From: Streptomyces filamentosus
GTDB lineage: Bacteria; Actinomycetota; Actinomycetes; Streptomycetales; Streptomycetaceae
Direction: 5' to 3'
Length of the DNA: 64,000 bases
NCBI RefSeq assembly: GCF_014654895.1
Contig: NZ_BNBE01000001.1
Coordinates: 186,001-250,000, forward strand
In this document: piece by piece, positions 53,561 to 61,599 of the stretch
Position numbering within the stretch: position 1 is the first letter of the stretch
Layout: every line of letters begins with the position of its first letter
Program-made: the position numbers and the translations under genes
The notes under the pieces: generated by a model
Told to the model about the DNA's origin: nothing
What the model saw: the letters and a program-made list of their open reading frames with translations, nothing else
The model's database searches: none

Positions 53561-54355
53561 TCACAGATTTCCGAGGCGGAACCCGACTCCCCTGACAGTG
53601 AGGATCCACCGGCTGGAGCCGAGTTTGTTGCGCAGACTGCTGACGTGGGTGTCGATGGTGCGTCCGGGGCGCGACCAGGAATCCTCCCATACCTGGGTCA
53701 TCAGCTGTTTCCGGGAGACGACGTGATCGGGCTGGGAGGCGAGCAGGTGCAGCAGGTCGAATTCCTTGCGCGTCACGTCGACCGGCTCCCCGTGGAGCCG
53801 GACCTCGCGGGTTCCCGCGTCGATGCGCAGCGGACCCCGGATGATGACCTGGGCGAGCGCCGGCTGCATGCGGACCCGGCGCATCACCGCCTCGATCCGC
53901 GCCATCAGTTCGCGGAACCCGTACGGCTTGACCATGTAGTCGTCCGCGCCCGCCTGAAGGCCGAGGACCCGGTCCAGTTCGGTGTCCCGGGCGGTGACCG
54001 CGATGACCGGGGTGTCCGCGTCGGCGCGGACGCCCCGGCAGACCTCCAGGCCGTCCAGGTCCGGCAGGTCGAGGTCGAGCAGGATGAGGTCGGAGTTCCG
54101 GTACTCCCGGAGGGCCGCGCTCCCGGTGGCCACGCTCTGCGCCCGGTACCCGTGCCGGCGCAGGCCCTGCACCAGGGAGTCGGCGGCGCGCGTCTCGCTC
54201 TCCACGACGAGCACCCGCAGGGCTTCCTTGCCCTGGGCGGACGGCGCTGTCGGCGCGGACGGCACTGTCGGCGCGTGCGGAGCGGAAGCGTCCCGCCCCT
54301 CTCCGTGTTCTCGCGGTACGCGTGCCTCGAGTAGGTCTGTGGACTGCCTCTTCAT
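53561..54355 (-). CDS. Atypical OmpR-type response regulator (JadR1-like)
   Basis: 264 residues from the ATG at 54355 (AGGAG six bases upstream; an ATG 11 codons earlier lacks this). After a 45-residue disordered leader comes a receiver domain (about 47-160) and an OmpR winged helix (about 168-262, ending WILTVRGVGFRLG). In the receiver the acidic Mg pocket that normally reads VVDDE is VVESE, while the acceptor-type Asp (LLDLDLP), Thr (VTAR) and Lys (VKPYG) remain. No kinase gene adjoins in the usual way. This pattern and the context resemble JadR1, a ligand-responsive activator. A receptor-type palindrome lies 60 bases upstream. Confidence 0.88.
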   Translation of the reverse strand: MKRQSTDLLEARVPREHGEGRDASAPHAPTVPSAPTAPSAQGKEALRVLVVESETRAADSLVQGLRRHGYRAQSVATGSAALREYRNSDLILLDLDLPDLDGLEVCRGVRADADTPVIAVTARDTELDRVLGLQAGADDYMVKPYGFRELMARIEAVMRRVRMQPALAQVIIRGPLRIDAGTREVRLHGEPVDVTRKEFDLLHLLASQPDHVVSRKQLMTQVWEDSWSRPGRTIDTHVSSLRNKLGSSRWILTVRGVGFRLGNL

Positions 54356-54415
54356 CTGCCGCTCCTGCACATCCGCGCATTGGCGCATCCCCGTTGTTCC
54401 TTCGATGGGGAGATT

Positions 54416-54437
54416 ACAAACCGCCGATCCGGTTTGT
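54416..54437. promoter_or_regulatory. ArpA/ScbR-type autoregulatory element (ARE), promoter of the atypical regulator
   Basis: 22-bp dyad with half-sites ACAAACCG and CGGTTTGT around a six-base centre, about 61 bases upstream of the regulator's ATG. It fits the consensus bound by butyrolactone receptors. Confidence 0.75.
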
Positions 54438-54573
54438 CAAAGACCTGACCAGCCCCCGACGGAGCGCCGACTCCGCCGCACCGACCGCAAGGAGGGGTGC
54501 AAAGTGGCAGTTTGGGAGACCATGTCCACTTCTTGTCTCGCAACCCGCTCCCGCAAGGGGACGGTCTGACGGT

Positions 54574-54600
54574 ATACAAACCACGCAGTTGGTTTGGTAT
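54574..54600. promoter_or_regulatory. ARE in the promoter of the ScbR-like gene
   Basis: 27-bp partial dyad: ATACAAACC, then a spacer, then GGTTTGGTAT, ending at a TATATT-like -10 region and 53 bases before the GTG at 54653. Position fits autorepression. Confidence 0.7.
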
Positions 54601-54652
54601 ATTCCCCGGTACAGTCACCGCCGCCCCGCGCGGTGCCCTCCGGGAGCCACGA

Positions 54653-55354
54653 GTGAGCAAACAAGAACGGGCCGCCCGCACCCGCTACGCACTGATTCGC
54701 TCTGCGGCCGAACTGTTCGAGCAACGTGGGTACGCGCAGGCACGCCTGGCCGAGATCAGCGCCGGCGCCGGAGTCAGCTCCGGAGCACTGCACTTCCACT
54801 TCGAGAACAAGGCGGCGGTGGCCCAGGCCGTCGAGAACGAGGCGTCCCGGTCCCTGCGCCGCGCCGCGCGCGCGGCGCAGGAGCGGAACGCCGACGCGCT
54901 GCAGACGCTGACGGACACCTCGCACGCCCTGGCGCGCCTGTTGCAGCAGGACGTGGTGGTACGGGCCGGCTACCGGCTCAACTGCGACGCCGCCGGGCGC
55001 CCGGAGCTGAACCTGCGCCAGGAGTGGCAGAGCTGCGTGCAGTCGCTCCTCTCCCAGGCCGCCGACGAGGGCGCGCTCGCCGACGGGGTGTCGCACCGCG
55101 AGGTGGCCACCGTCGTGGTCGCGGCGACCACCGGGCTGGAGGTCCTGGCCGGGGACGAGGCCGAATGGCTGTCGCGCGCCTCGCTGACCGTGCTGTGGCG
55201 GCTGCTGCTGCCCCGCATCGCCACCCCGTCCGCGCTCCGGGCGGTGGACCCCCGCGGCCGGGACTCCGTCACCGTGGCGCTCGAAGGGGCGGTCCTGCGG
55301 ACGCCCGTGCCGCTGCCGACGCAGACACCTCCGCGGAGCCCCGCGGAACCCTGA
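54653..55354 (+). CDS. ArpA/ScbR-like TetR-family receptor (or pseudo-receptor)
   Basis: 233-residue regulator beginning SKQERAARTRYALIRSAAELFEQRGY, with helix-turn-helix ISAGAGVSSGALHFHFENKAAV (about 38-59), very typical of gamma-butyrolactone receptors. The pocket Trp expected in true receptors (about residue 120-130) is in RQEWQSCVQ. Being next to the JadR1-like gene it occupies the place of JadR2, a pseudo-receptor that binds antibiotics, so either class is possible. GTG at 54653 behind GGGAG. Own promoter carries an ARE; strong hairpin follows. Confidence 0.88.
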   Translation: MSKQERAARTRYALIRSAAELFEQRGYAQARLAEISAGAGVSSGALHFHFENKAAVAQAVENEASRSLRRAARAAQERNADALQTLTDTSHALARLLQQDVVVRAGYRLNCDAAGRPELNLRQEWQSCVQSLLSQAADEGALADGVSHREVATVVVAATTGLEVLAGDEAEWLSRASLTVLWRLLLPRIATPSALRAVDPRGRDSVTVALEGAVLRTPVPLPTQTPPRSPAEP

Positions 55355-55406
55355 GCGACCCCGCACCACCCTCCGCCCCCGAGTCCCGAGCTCTCGGACC
55401 CTCGGA

Positions 55407-55476
55407 CCCGGTCGTCGAGAACCCGGCGTCACCGGACCGTTCACGGTCCGGTGACGCCGGGTTCTCGACGACCGGG
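55407..55476. terminator. Very strong hairpin after the ScbR-like gene
   Basis: Perfect 34-bp inverted repeat (arms 55407-55440 and 55443-55476) with only two bases between. Longest perfect dyad seen in the window. Confidence 0.9.
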
Positions 55477-55690
55477 TGCGGCCCGACACCCGCCCCGGCG
55501 CCCGACGCTGTCCGACGCCCCGCATCGCTCCGTCCCGGACGTCCGCGTCACCCCGTGCCAGACGCCCCGCATCCCTCCGCCCCGGTCACCCGCGTCACCC
55601 CGTCCCGGGCCGCCCCCGCGGGCACTCGGTCGACACCCCCTCCCCCAGCCACCCACCCCTCCCCCGCCCCGGCCCCCTCACTCTTCCTTG

Positions 55691-55712
55691 ACAAACAGTC
55701 CATCCGGTTTGT
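55691..55712. promoter_or_regulatory. ARE upstream of the soluble histidine kinase
   Basis: 22-bp dyad with ACAAAC and CGGTTTGT half-sites, 97 bases before the ATG at 55809 and followed by a TTATTTTCTTCG AT-rich stretch. It links this gene to the butyrolactone-type receptors. Confidence 0.7.
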
Positions 55713-55808
55713 TATTTTCTTCGTAAGCGCCGGAGGGGAGGGTCCGCCCGTCCCCGCGACGGCGGACAAGTCCGGTGGCCCGCCCACCGGCCTAGAGCAC
55801 GGGGGCTC

Positions 55809-57047
55809 ATGGTGGAGACGGGTTCTCCTTCCGAACACGCGGGCATCGGCCTGCTGGAAGCATTCGTGGGGCGCGGCTTCGCCGCGGCCCTCCAGGACGG
55901 GCTGCGGCGCTCCGCCCCGGCCTACGCGCACGGGGTCGCCCACACGGCGGCGGACCGGACGGCGTCCCGGACCCGCGGGGCGGTTCCCGCCCCGCGCCGG
56001 GCCGACGACGGACCGGCGGACGGGGTGCTGCGCCCCACCGAGGCCGTCGCCGTCCTGCGCCGGTTCGACGAGCGGCTGCACGCCGTGCTCGGTCTCGTCC
56101 CCTCCCCGGACTCCGAGGACGACGCGGTGCGGGCCGTCCTGAACGTCTACGCCCGGCGCGTCCTGGAGGACGCCCAGACCATCGCCACCGGTGACGCGCC
56201 CCGGATCGTGCCCCACGGTCCGGCCGTCCCCGCCCTGGCTCCCGCCCTCGCCTCCGCGGCCGGCGCCCTGTTGACCGAGTGCGCCCTGCGCCACGTCCTG
56301 GCGAGCACTCCGGCCGCCCACGCCGTCTCCCGCGCGACCGCCCTGGTCAAACCGCTGAGCCAGGCGATCCGCGAGCACCACGCGGCGGCCTCGCCGTCCG
56401 GACCGGGCGGCGGGACCGGTGACCCGCTCGCCGCGGAGGGTGCCCTCTGGCACGAACGGCGCCGCCTCGCCCGCGAGTTGCACGACGAGCTCGGCACCCG
56501 GCTGACGGAGGCCCTGCGCCTGCTGGAACTGTGCGCGCAGCGCACCGAGGACCGCCACGGCCACCTCGACGCCGCCGCGGCCTCGTTGCGCGCGGCGGTC
56601 GGCCAGGCCGGCGACCTCATCACGGGGCTGCGCAACGACACCGCGCTCCCCACCCTGCGCCAGGCGGTCGAGGAACTCGCCGGCCGGGCGGCGCCCGACG
56701 CGCCGCCCGTGACCGTCGTCTGCACCGGCGACGAGCGCCTGATGCCCACCGCCTGGCGGCGCGAACTGCTGCTCGCCGTGAGGGAGTGCCTGCGCAACGG
56801 CCTCGCCCACGCCGAGGCCGACCGGATCACGGTCACCAGCCGCGTCACCCGCCGCTGGTGCCACGTCCGGGTCAAGGACGACGGCATCGGCTTCCTGCCC
56901 GACCTCGACGGCCCCGGCGCGCGCGGCCACGGCCTGCGGTCGGTCAAGGACCGCGTCGAGCACATCGGCGGCCGGCTCTCGATCGAGAGCGTGGTCGGCG
57001 AGGGCACCACCGTCGACATCCACGTGCCGCTGCGCCCGCGTCCCTGA
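55809..57047 (+). CDS. Orphan soluble histidine kinase (HisKA_3/NarX-type)
   Basis: 412 residues, no membrane segment or signal peptide. The N-terminal 210 residues are helical and match no sensor domain I know. The kinase core is clear: H-box ERRRLARELHDELG (His near 223), N-box ECLRNGLAHAEA (about 325), G1 KDDGIGFL and G2 GHGLRSVKDRVEHIGG, ending GTTVDIHVPL. Usual partners are NarL-type regulators, but none is in the window; the only response regulator nearby is OmpR-type and atypical. A receptor palindrome lies in its promoter. Could be an intracellular sensor acting on a distant regulator. Confidence 0.85.
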   Translation: MVETGSPSEHAGIGLLEAFVGRGFAAALQDGLRRSAPAYAHGVAHTAADRTASRTRGAVPAPRRADDGPADGVLRPTEAVAVLRRFDERLHAVLGLVPSPDSEDDAVRAVLNVYARRVLEDAQTIATGDAPRIVPHGPAVPALAPALASAAGALLTECALRHVLASTPAAHAVSRATALVKPLSQAIREHHAAASPSGPGGGTGDPLAAEGALWHERRRLARELHDELGTRLTEALRLLELCAQRTEDRHGHLDAAAASLRAAVGQAGDLITGLRNDTALPTLRQAVEELAGRAAPDAPPVTVVCTGDERLMPTAWRRELLLAVRECLRNGLAHAEADRITVTSRVTRRWCHVRVKDDGIGFLPDLDGPGARGHGLRSVKDRVEHIGGRLSIESVVGEGTTVDIHVPLRPRP

Positions 57048-57072
57048 GCCGCTCCCACCCCGGCACCTGCCG

Positions 57073-57115
57073 CACCGGAACCCTCCGTACCGGCACCCTC
57101 CGCACCGGAACCCTC
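57073..57115. repeat. 15-bp tandem repeat
   Basis: Three near-identical units of the form CACCGGAACCCTCCG right after the kinase stop (the 390-base kinase-P450 gap). Otherwise the gap holds only the hairpin at 57262-57291 and the P450 promoter. Confidence 0.6.
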
Positions 57116-57261
57116 ACACGGGGAGACCGATACCGTACCGGTCGAGCGGTTTCCGCGATCGGCCGGAGGGCCGGTCCCGGGGCCGGCCGCACCGCCACCA
57201 CAACTAACCGACCGTCCGACGCCCCCGGGACCGCCACCGCCGACCGGCCGTCCGACACCCC

Positions 57262-57291
57262 GGCACCCCCGCCCGATCAGGCGGGGGTGCC
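57262..57291. terminator. Hairpin terminator before the P450 gene
   Basis: Perfect 12-bp stem GGCACCCCCGCC/GGCGGGGGTGCC with a CGATCA loop. Confidence 0.75.
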
Positions 57292-57437
57292 CCTCCCTGC
57301 GTACCCCGCGGCCGGATCCCGGCCGCCGACCCGCGGGCGGTCGCCGCACCGGCGCCCAGGCACCCGCCCAGCCCAGCCCAGCCCCGACAGCGTCTCCTCA
57401 CACCCTCTTTCTCTTTCACCGATACGGGAGAACCGAA

Positions 57438-58724
57438 GTGGCCCTGCACGCAGAGACCGCGACATGCCCTTTCGCCCTCGACCCGCAAGGACGTGACATA
57501 CACGCCGAGACGGCGGCCATCCGGAGCCGGGGAGGATCCGCCGTGCGGATCGAACTCCCCGGCGGGGTCCCGGCCTGGTCGGTCCCCGGCCATGACACCG
57601 GCAGACGCCTGCTCGCCGACCCCCGTCTCTCCAAGGACCCCGAGCGGCACTGGCCCGCCTGGATCAGCGGCGAGGTGTCCGCGGACTGGTCCCTGTCGAT
57701 GTGGGTGTCGATCCGCAGCATGTTCACCGCGCACGGCGCCGAACACGCCCGGCTGCGCGGCCTCGTCGCCTCCTCCTTCACCGCCCGCCGGACCGAGGCC
57801 ATGCGCCCCGCCGTCGAGAACGCCACCGCCGAACTGCTCGACCGGCTGGCGGCGCTCCCGCCCGGGCAGCCCTTCGACCTGCGCGCCGAGTTCGCCGTCC
57901 CGCTGCCGGCCCGGATCATCTGCGAGCTGTTCGGCGTGCCCGCGGAGACGCGGGGCGAGCTGTGCGCGCTCTTCGACCGCCTCTTCGAGACGTCGACGGA
58001 CATCGAGGAGGTACGGCACTGCGCCGGTGTGCTGTACGGGCTGCTGACCGACCTGGTGGCGGCGAAGCGCCGCGCGCCCGGCGACGACCTCACCAGCGGG
58101 CTCGTCCGCGCCTGGCAGGCCGAGGGCCGCTGCGACGAGCAGGAGCTCCTGGACACCCTCGTCCATCTGCTGTCGGCGGGCTACGAGACGTCCGTGAACC
58201 TCATCGACCACGCCGTGCACGCCCTGCTGACCCATCCCGACCAGCTCGCGCTGGTCCGCGCGGGCGGAGCCTCGTGGGAGGACGCGGTCGAGGAGACGCT
58301 GCGATGGCAGCCGCCCGCCGCCCACCTCCTGCTCCGTTACGCGGTGGAGGACGTCGACCTCGGCGACGTCGTGATACCACGGGGCGACGCGGTGGTGATC
58401 TCCGTGGCCGGCGCCGGGCGGGACCCCGGGACGCACGGCCCCGACGCGGACGCCTTCGACGTCACCCGGCCGACCCGGCGCACCCACCTCTCCTTCGGGC
58501 ACGGCGCGCACCACTGCCTGGGCGCGCCACTGGCCCGGATGGAGGCCGTCATCGCCCTGTCGGCGCTCTTCGAGCGGTTCCCGCACCTCGCGCTCGCCTT
58601 GCCCGGCACGGAGTTGCGGCCCCTGGCCTCGTTCATCTCCAACGGCCACCGGGAGCTGCCCCTGGTGACCGGCGGGGCCCGCCGGGGCCCCGCCGGCGCG
58701 TCACGCCCCGGAGACCGGCCCTGA
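57438..58724 (+). CDS. Cytochrome P450
   Basis: 428-residue soluble P450. Heme loop FGHGAHHCLGAPLAR (Cys near 357), ExxR helix EETLRW (about 277-282) and an I-helix oxygen motif LLSAGYETSVN (Glu-Thr pair) are present. GTG at 57438 behind CGGGAG. Convergent with, and overlapping by 24 bases, the AfsA-like gene. P450s beside afsA genes help make signal molecules in some Streptomyces (for example butenolide pathways), so a role in the signal rather than the polyketide is plausible. Either is inference. Confidence 0.9.
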   Translation: MALHAETATCPFALDPQGRDIHAETAAIRSRGGSAVRIELPGGVPAWSVPGHDTGRRLLADPRLSKDPERHWPAWISGEVSADWSLSMWVSIRSMFTAHGAEHARLRGLVASSFTARRTEAMRPAVENATAELLDRLAALPPGQPFDLRAEFAVPLPARIICELFGVPAETRGELCALFDRLFETSTDIEEVRHCAGVLYGLLTDLVAAKRRAPGDDLTSGLVRAWQAEGRCDEQELLDTLVHLLSAGYETSVNLIDHAVHALLTHPDQLALVRAGGASWEDAVEETLRWQPPAAHLLLRYAVEDVDLGDVVIPRGDAVVISVAGAGRDPGTHGPDADAFDVTRPTRRTHLSFGHGAHHCLGAPLARMEAVIALSALFERFPHLALALPGTELRPLASFISNGHRELPLVTGGARRGPAGASRPGDRP

Positions 58725-59690
58725 CCCGAAGGCCGGGGAGCGCACGCCCTCGATGACGCAGCTGAACGTCGTCCGGCCCCGCTGGACGCCGACGACCTCG
58801 ACGGCCCGCGCCCCCCGCCGCCGGGTGGGCACCTCGCGGGCCTCGATCCAGCAGGGGGCGTCGAACTCGACGTACTGCCGGGCCGTGACGGCGGTGGAGA
58901 CCGGGCAGAACGCCGGGTCCCCCACGAAGGCGTAGGCCGCCTGGTGCGCGGCCTCGGCGAGGACGAGGCCCGGCACGTGGTCGACGGCGTGGTCGAAGAG
59001 CGCCGGGTTCCCGGTGTCGCCCCGCAGCAGCCAGCGGCCGGGGCGGCCGGCCGGGGCGAGGGCGACCTCCGACTCCGTCCGCCGCCCCACCAGCGCGGGC
59101 GGCTCCGGGGCGGGGGCGGGGACGGGCCGGGCCGCCGCGTAGGCGCCGCGCAGCCTGCGGTAGACGTCCTTCGACACCCAGCCGAAGCGCGAGGAGCTGG
59201 TGAGGAAGACCCCGCCGGCGTGCCGGACGGTGATCCCTATGTCGAGGGTGCGGCGGCCGGAGCGGACGCACACGGCAGTCGCGGTCATCGGCCCGGGGGC
59301 GCGGCCCGCCGTGGGGCGGTGCGGGTGGGTCTCGTACCGCATCGAGTCCATCAGGAACTCGTGGGAGCGGGTGATGCCCAGTCCGGCGTGGGCGACCAGG
59401 AGGCCCGTCTGACGGATCGTCTGCGCGACGAGCATCTCGGAGTGGGCGGCGCCCGGGGCGGCGTCGAAGAAGCAGTGGTCCCCCGACCAGTCCAGGTCGA
59501 AGGAGAACTCGGTCTCGCTGCGGCGCCACCAGCGGGTGACGAGGACGTCCCGCTCGTCCACGCGGTGCGTGAACGAGGGCGTCGGGGCCGGCAGGAGCAC
59601 CCCCGCGGACGGCGGCGCGCAGGTGGCGGCAGGGCGCGACGGGACGGCTGGGCGGGTGGTCTCGGTGTCGCGCGACATGACGTCGATCAT
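58701..59690 (-). CDS. AfsA-family gamma-butyrolactone/butenolide signal synthase
   Basis: 329 residues with two AfsA hot-dog repeats: about 37-180 (VLVTRW, DHCFFDAAPGAAHSEMLVAQTIRQTG) and about 205-325 (DHAVDHVPGLVLAEAAHQAAYAF). The family joins a beta-ketoacyl chain to dihydroxyacetone phosphate, the first step to butyrolactone signals. ATG at 59690 behind GGGGGA. Divergent from a ScbR-like receptor with an ARE-like sequence between them, the classical afsA/arpA pair arrangement. End overlaps the P450 gene. Confidence 0.9.
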   Translation of the reverse strand: MIDVMSRDTETTRPAVPSRPAATCAPPSAGVLLPAPTPSFTHRVDERDVLVTRWWRRSETEFSFDLDWSGDHCFFDAAPGAAHSEMLVAQTIRQTGLLVAHAGLGITRSHEFLMDSMRYETHPHRPTAGRAPGPMTATAVCVRSGRRTLDIGITVRHAGGVFLTSSSRFGWVSKDVYRRLRGAYAAARPVPAPAPEPPALVGRRTESEVALAPAGRPGRWLLRGDTGNPALFDHAVDHVPGLVLAEAAHQAAYAFVGDPAFCPVSTAVTARQYVEFDAPCWIEAREVPTRRRGARAVEVVGVQRGRTTFSCVIEGVRSPAFGSGPVSGA

Positions 59691-59747
59691 GGTTCCCCCG
59701 TGTTCGGATCGGTGGCCGGAAAGGTTCCGGTCACCCCCTCGTTCGGT

Positions 59748-59773
59748 AAGATACGGACGAGCCGGTTTTCTTT
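59748..59773. promoter_or_regulatory. ARE-like element between signal synthase and receptor
   Basis: Weak dyad containing AAGATACGGAC and GGTTTTCTTT half-sites, 58 bases from the synthase ATG and 57 from the receptor GTG. Position supports repression of both genes; symmetry is poorer than the other AREs. Confidence 0.5.
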
Positions 59774-59829
59774 TCAACCCCGGCCAGTACATAGGTTGGT
59801 CAAACAACAGATGGCAAGGAGGCCATGCG

Positions 59830-60501
59830 GTGGCACGACAACCACGCGCTATCCGAACGCGCAACGCGGTACTGACGGCTGCTGCGGAGGTGTTCGCCCG
59901 CCGTGGTTACGAGGCGGCGAACATCGCCGAGATCCTCACCCAGGCGCAGGTGACCAAGGGCGCCCTGTACTTCCACTTCGCCTCCAAGGAGGAACTCGCC
60001 CGCGGGGTCCTGGAGCACGCGGTGACCGGCACGGTCGACCACCCGGTGAAGGTGCAGGCGCTGGTGGACACGGGACTGCTCCTGTCGCGCCGCCTGCCCA
60101 ACGAGCCGATCCTGCGGGGCGCCGCCCGGCTGGCGGCCGACCAGGGGGCGGGCGCCTTCTTCGGCGGCCCCTGGCCCATGTGGACGGACCTCACCGCCCG
60201 GCAGCTCGCCGAGGCGAAGGAGGCGGGCGAGATCTACGAATCCGTCGACCCCATGGGGACGGCGGAGGTGCTGGTGGGCGCGTTCACCGGCATGCAGCTG
60301 ATGGCCCTGGCCTCCGGCACCGAGCAGGAACTCGTCCGTCTGACCTCGAAGTTGTACGAGCTGATCCTGCCGGGCATCACGATGCCGGCCGTCCTCCAGC
60401 GCGTCGACACCTCTCCGGCCCGCTCCGACGCGCTGCTCGAACAGGCGCGCGCGCAGAACGCGGCCGAGCCGGCTCCGGAAGAGGCCGCCGAGTCCGCGTG
60501 A
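59830..60501 (+). CDS. ArpA/ScbR-like gamma-butyrolactone receptor
   Basis: 223-residue TetR-type receptor. It begins ARQPRAIRTRNAVLTAAAEVFARRGYEAANIAEIL, with recognition helix QVTKGALYFHFASKEELA (about 43-60), the signature of this group. A Trp in GGPWPMWTDL (about 120) sits where receptors hold the butyrolactone. GTG at 59830 behind a full AAGGAGG. Next to the synthase, it is the more likely true receptor of the two in this window, with the one at 54653 as pseudo-receptor. Confidence 0.9.
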   Translation: MARQPRAIRTRNAVLTAAAEVFARRGYEAANIAEILTQAQVTKGALYFHFASKEELARGVLEHAVTGTVDHPVKVQALVDTGLLLSRRLPNEPILRGAARLAADQGAGAFFGGPWPMWTDLTARQLAEAKEAGEIYESVDPMGTAEVLVGAFTGMQLMALASGTEQELVRLTSKLYELILPGITMPAVLQRVDTSPARSDALLEQARAQNAAEPAPEEAAESA

Positions 60502-60601
60502 CGGGGCCGCGTTCCCCGGGAGCGCCCCAGGAGGCGGGAGCGCTTCCGCGCCCACGGCGCGGGAGGCCCGCCCCGTGGGCGCGGTGTCCGCCGCGCGCGG
60601 G

Positions 60602-61510
60602 TCAGGGCAGCAGCACGACCTTGCCGGTCGTGCGGCGCTCCCGCAGGTCGGTGTGGGCCGCGCGGGCCTCGGCGAGGGGGTACGCGATGCCGGTCACCGG
60701 ACGGAGCCGGCCCTGGAGCGCGAGGGCGAAGAGCTCCTCCAGGGGTTCGTGAAGGGCCCCCGGGCGGGCCAGGGTGGGCCGCAGCCAGAAGCCGACCACG
60801 GCCGCGTTGAGCCGGCCGAGCCGCTCCGGGTCGAGCGCGGCGAAGGCGGTGCGGGAGGCGTTGCCGTAGGTGACGAGCCGTCCGAAGTCGGCGAGGGAGC
60901 CGAGCGCCTGGTCGAAGAGCGCGCCGCCGGCGGCGTCCAGGATGACGTCCGCGCGCAGCGGCAGCGGATAGCGGGCGGCCTCGTCGGCGCCCAGTTCCAG
61001 CGCGAGCCGTTCCTTCTCCGGCGTGGACGCCTGCGCGAGGACGCGGCCCGCGCCGAACTCCCGGGCCAGCTGGACCGCGAGGCTGCCCACGCCGCCCGCG
61101 GCGGAGTGGACCACGACGCTCTCGCCGGGCACGAGCCGGGCCGCGGAGCGCAGCAGGTGCCAGGCGGTGAGCCCCTGGGTGAACAGGGCGAGGGCCTGTG
61201 CCGCGTCCAGCTCCTCGGGGACCTCGACCAGGGCCGCCTCCCGGGCGACGACCTGTTCCGCGTAACCGTGGGCGACCTTGGCGAGGACCCGGCGGCCGTC
61301 GCCGGTGCGGCCGACCACCTCGCTGCCCGGCACGTGCGGCAGCAGGTCGGCGGAGAGGTAGGACCCGTCCGTCTGGAAGGTGTCGGCGAAGTTGACGCCG
61401 GCCGCCTCCACGGTGATCAGGGTCTCGCCCGGCCCGGGCACGGGGGCGGGGAGGTCGACGGGCGTGAGGACTTCGGGACCGCCGAAACGGTCGAACCGTA
61501 TCGCGAGCAT
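60602..61510 (-). CDS. Zinc-independent quinone oxidoreductase (MDR superfamily)
   Basis: 302-residue medium-chain reductase: N-terminal GroES-like domain (about 1-110) and nucleotide domain with HSAAGGVGSLAVQLA (about 135-149). Cysteine/histidine ligands of the zinc-dependent group are missing, so it is a QOR-type NADPH quinone reductase. ATG at 61510 with a poor binding site. Could detoxify quinones or serve the pathway; on balance it looks like a flank gene. Confidence 0.85.
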   Translation of the reverse strand: MLAIRFDRFGGPEVLTPVDLPAPVPGPGETLITVEAAGVNFADTFQTDGSYLSADLLPHVPGSEVVGRTGDGRRVLAKVAHGYAEQVVAREAALVEVPEELDAAQALALFTQGLTAWHLLRSAARLVPGESVVVHSAAGGVGSLAVQLAREFGAGRVLAQASTPEKERLALELGADEAARYPLPLRADVILDAAGGALFDQALGSLADFGRLVTYGNASRTAFAALDPERLGRLNAAVVGFWLRPTLARPGALHEPLEELFALALQGRLRPVTGIAYPLAEARAAHTDLRERRTTGKVVLLP

Positions 61511-61599
61511 GATCCGGAACGTTACCCGACGGTCCGCCGTCCCTGCGGTGCGGTCCCAAAAGGAGCGGCGGCCATGAGGCCGGTGACGCGCCGGACGCC

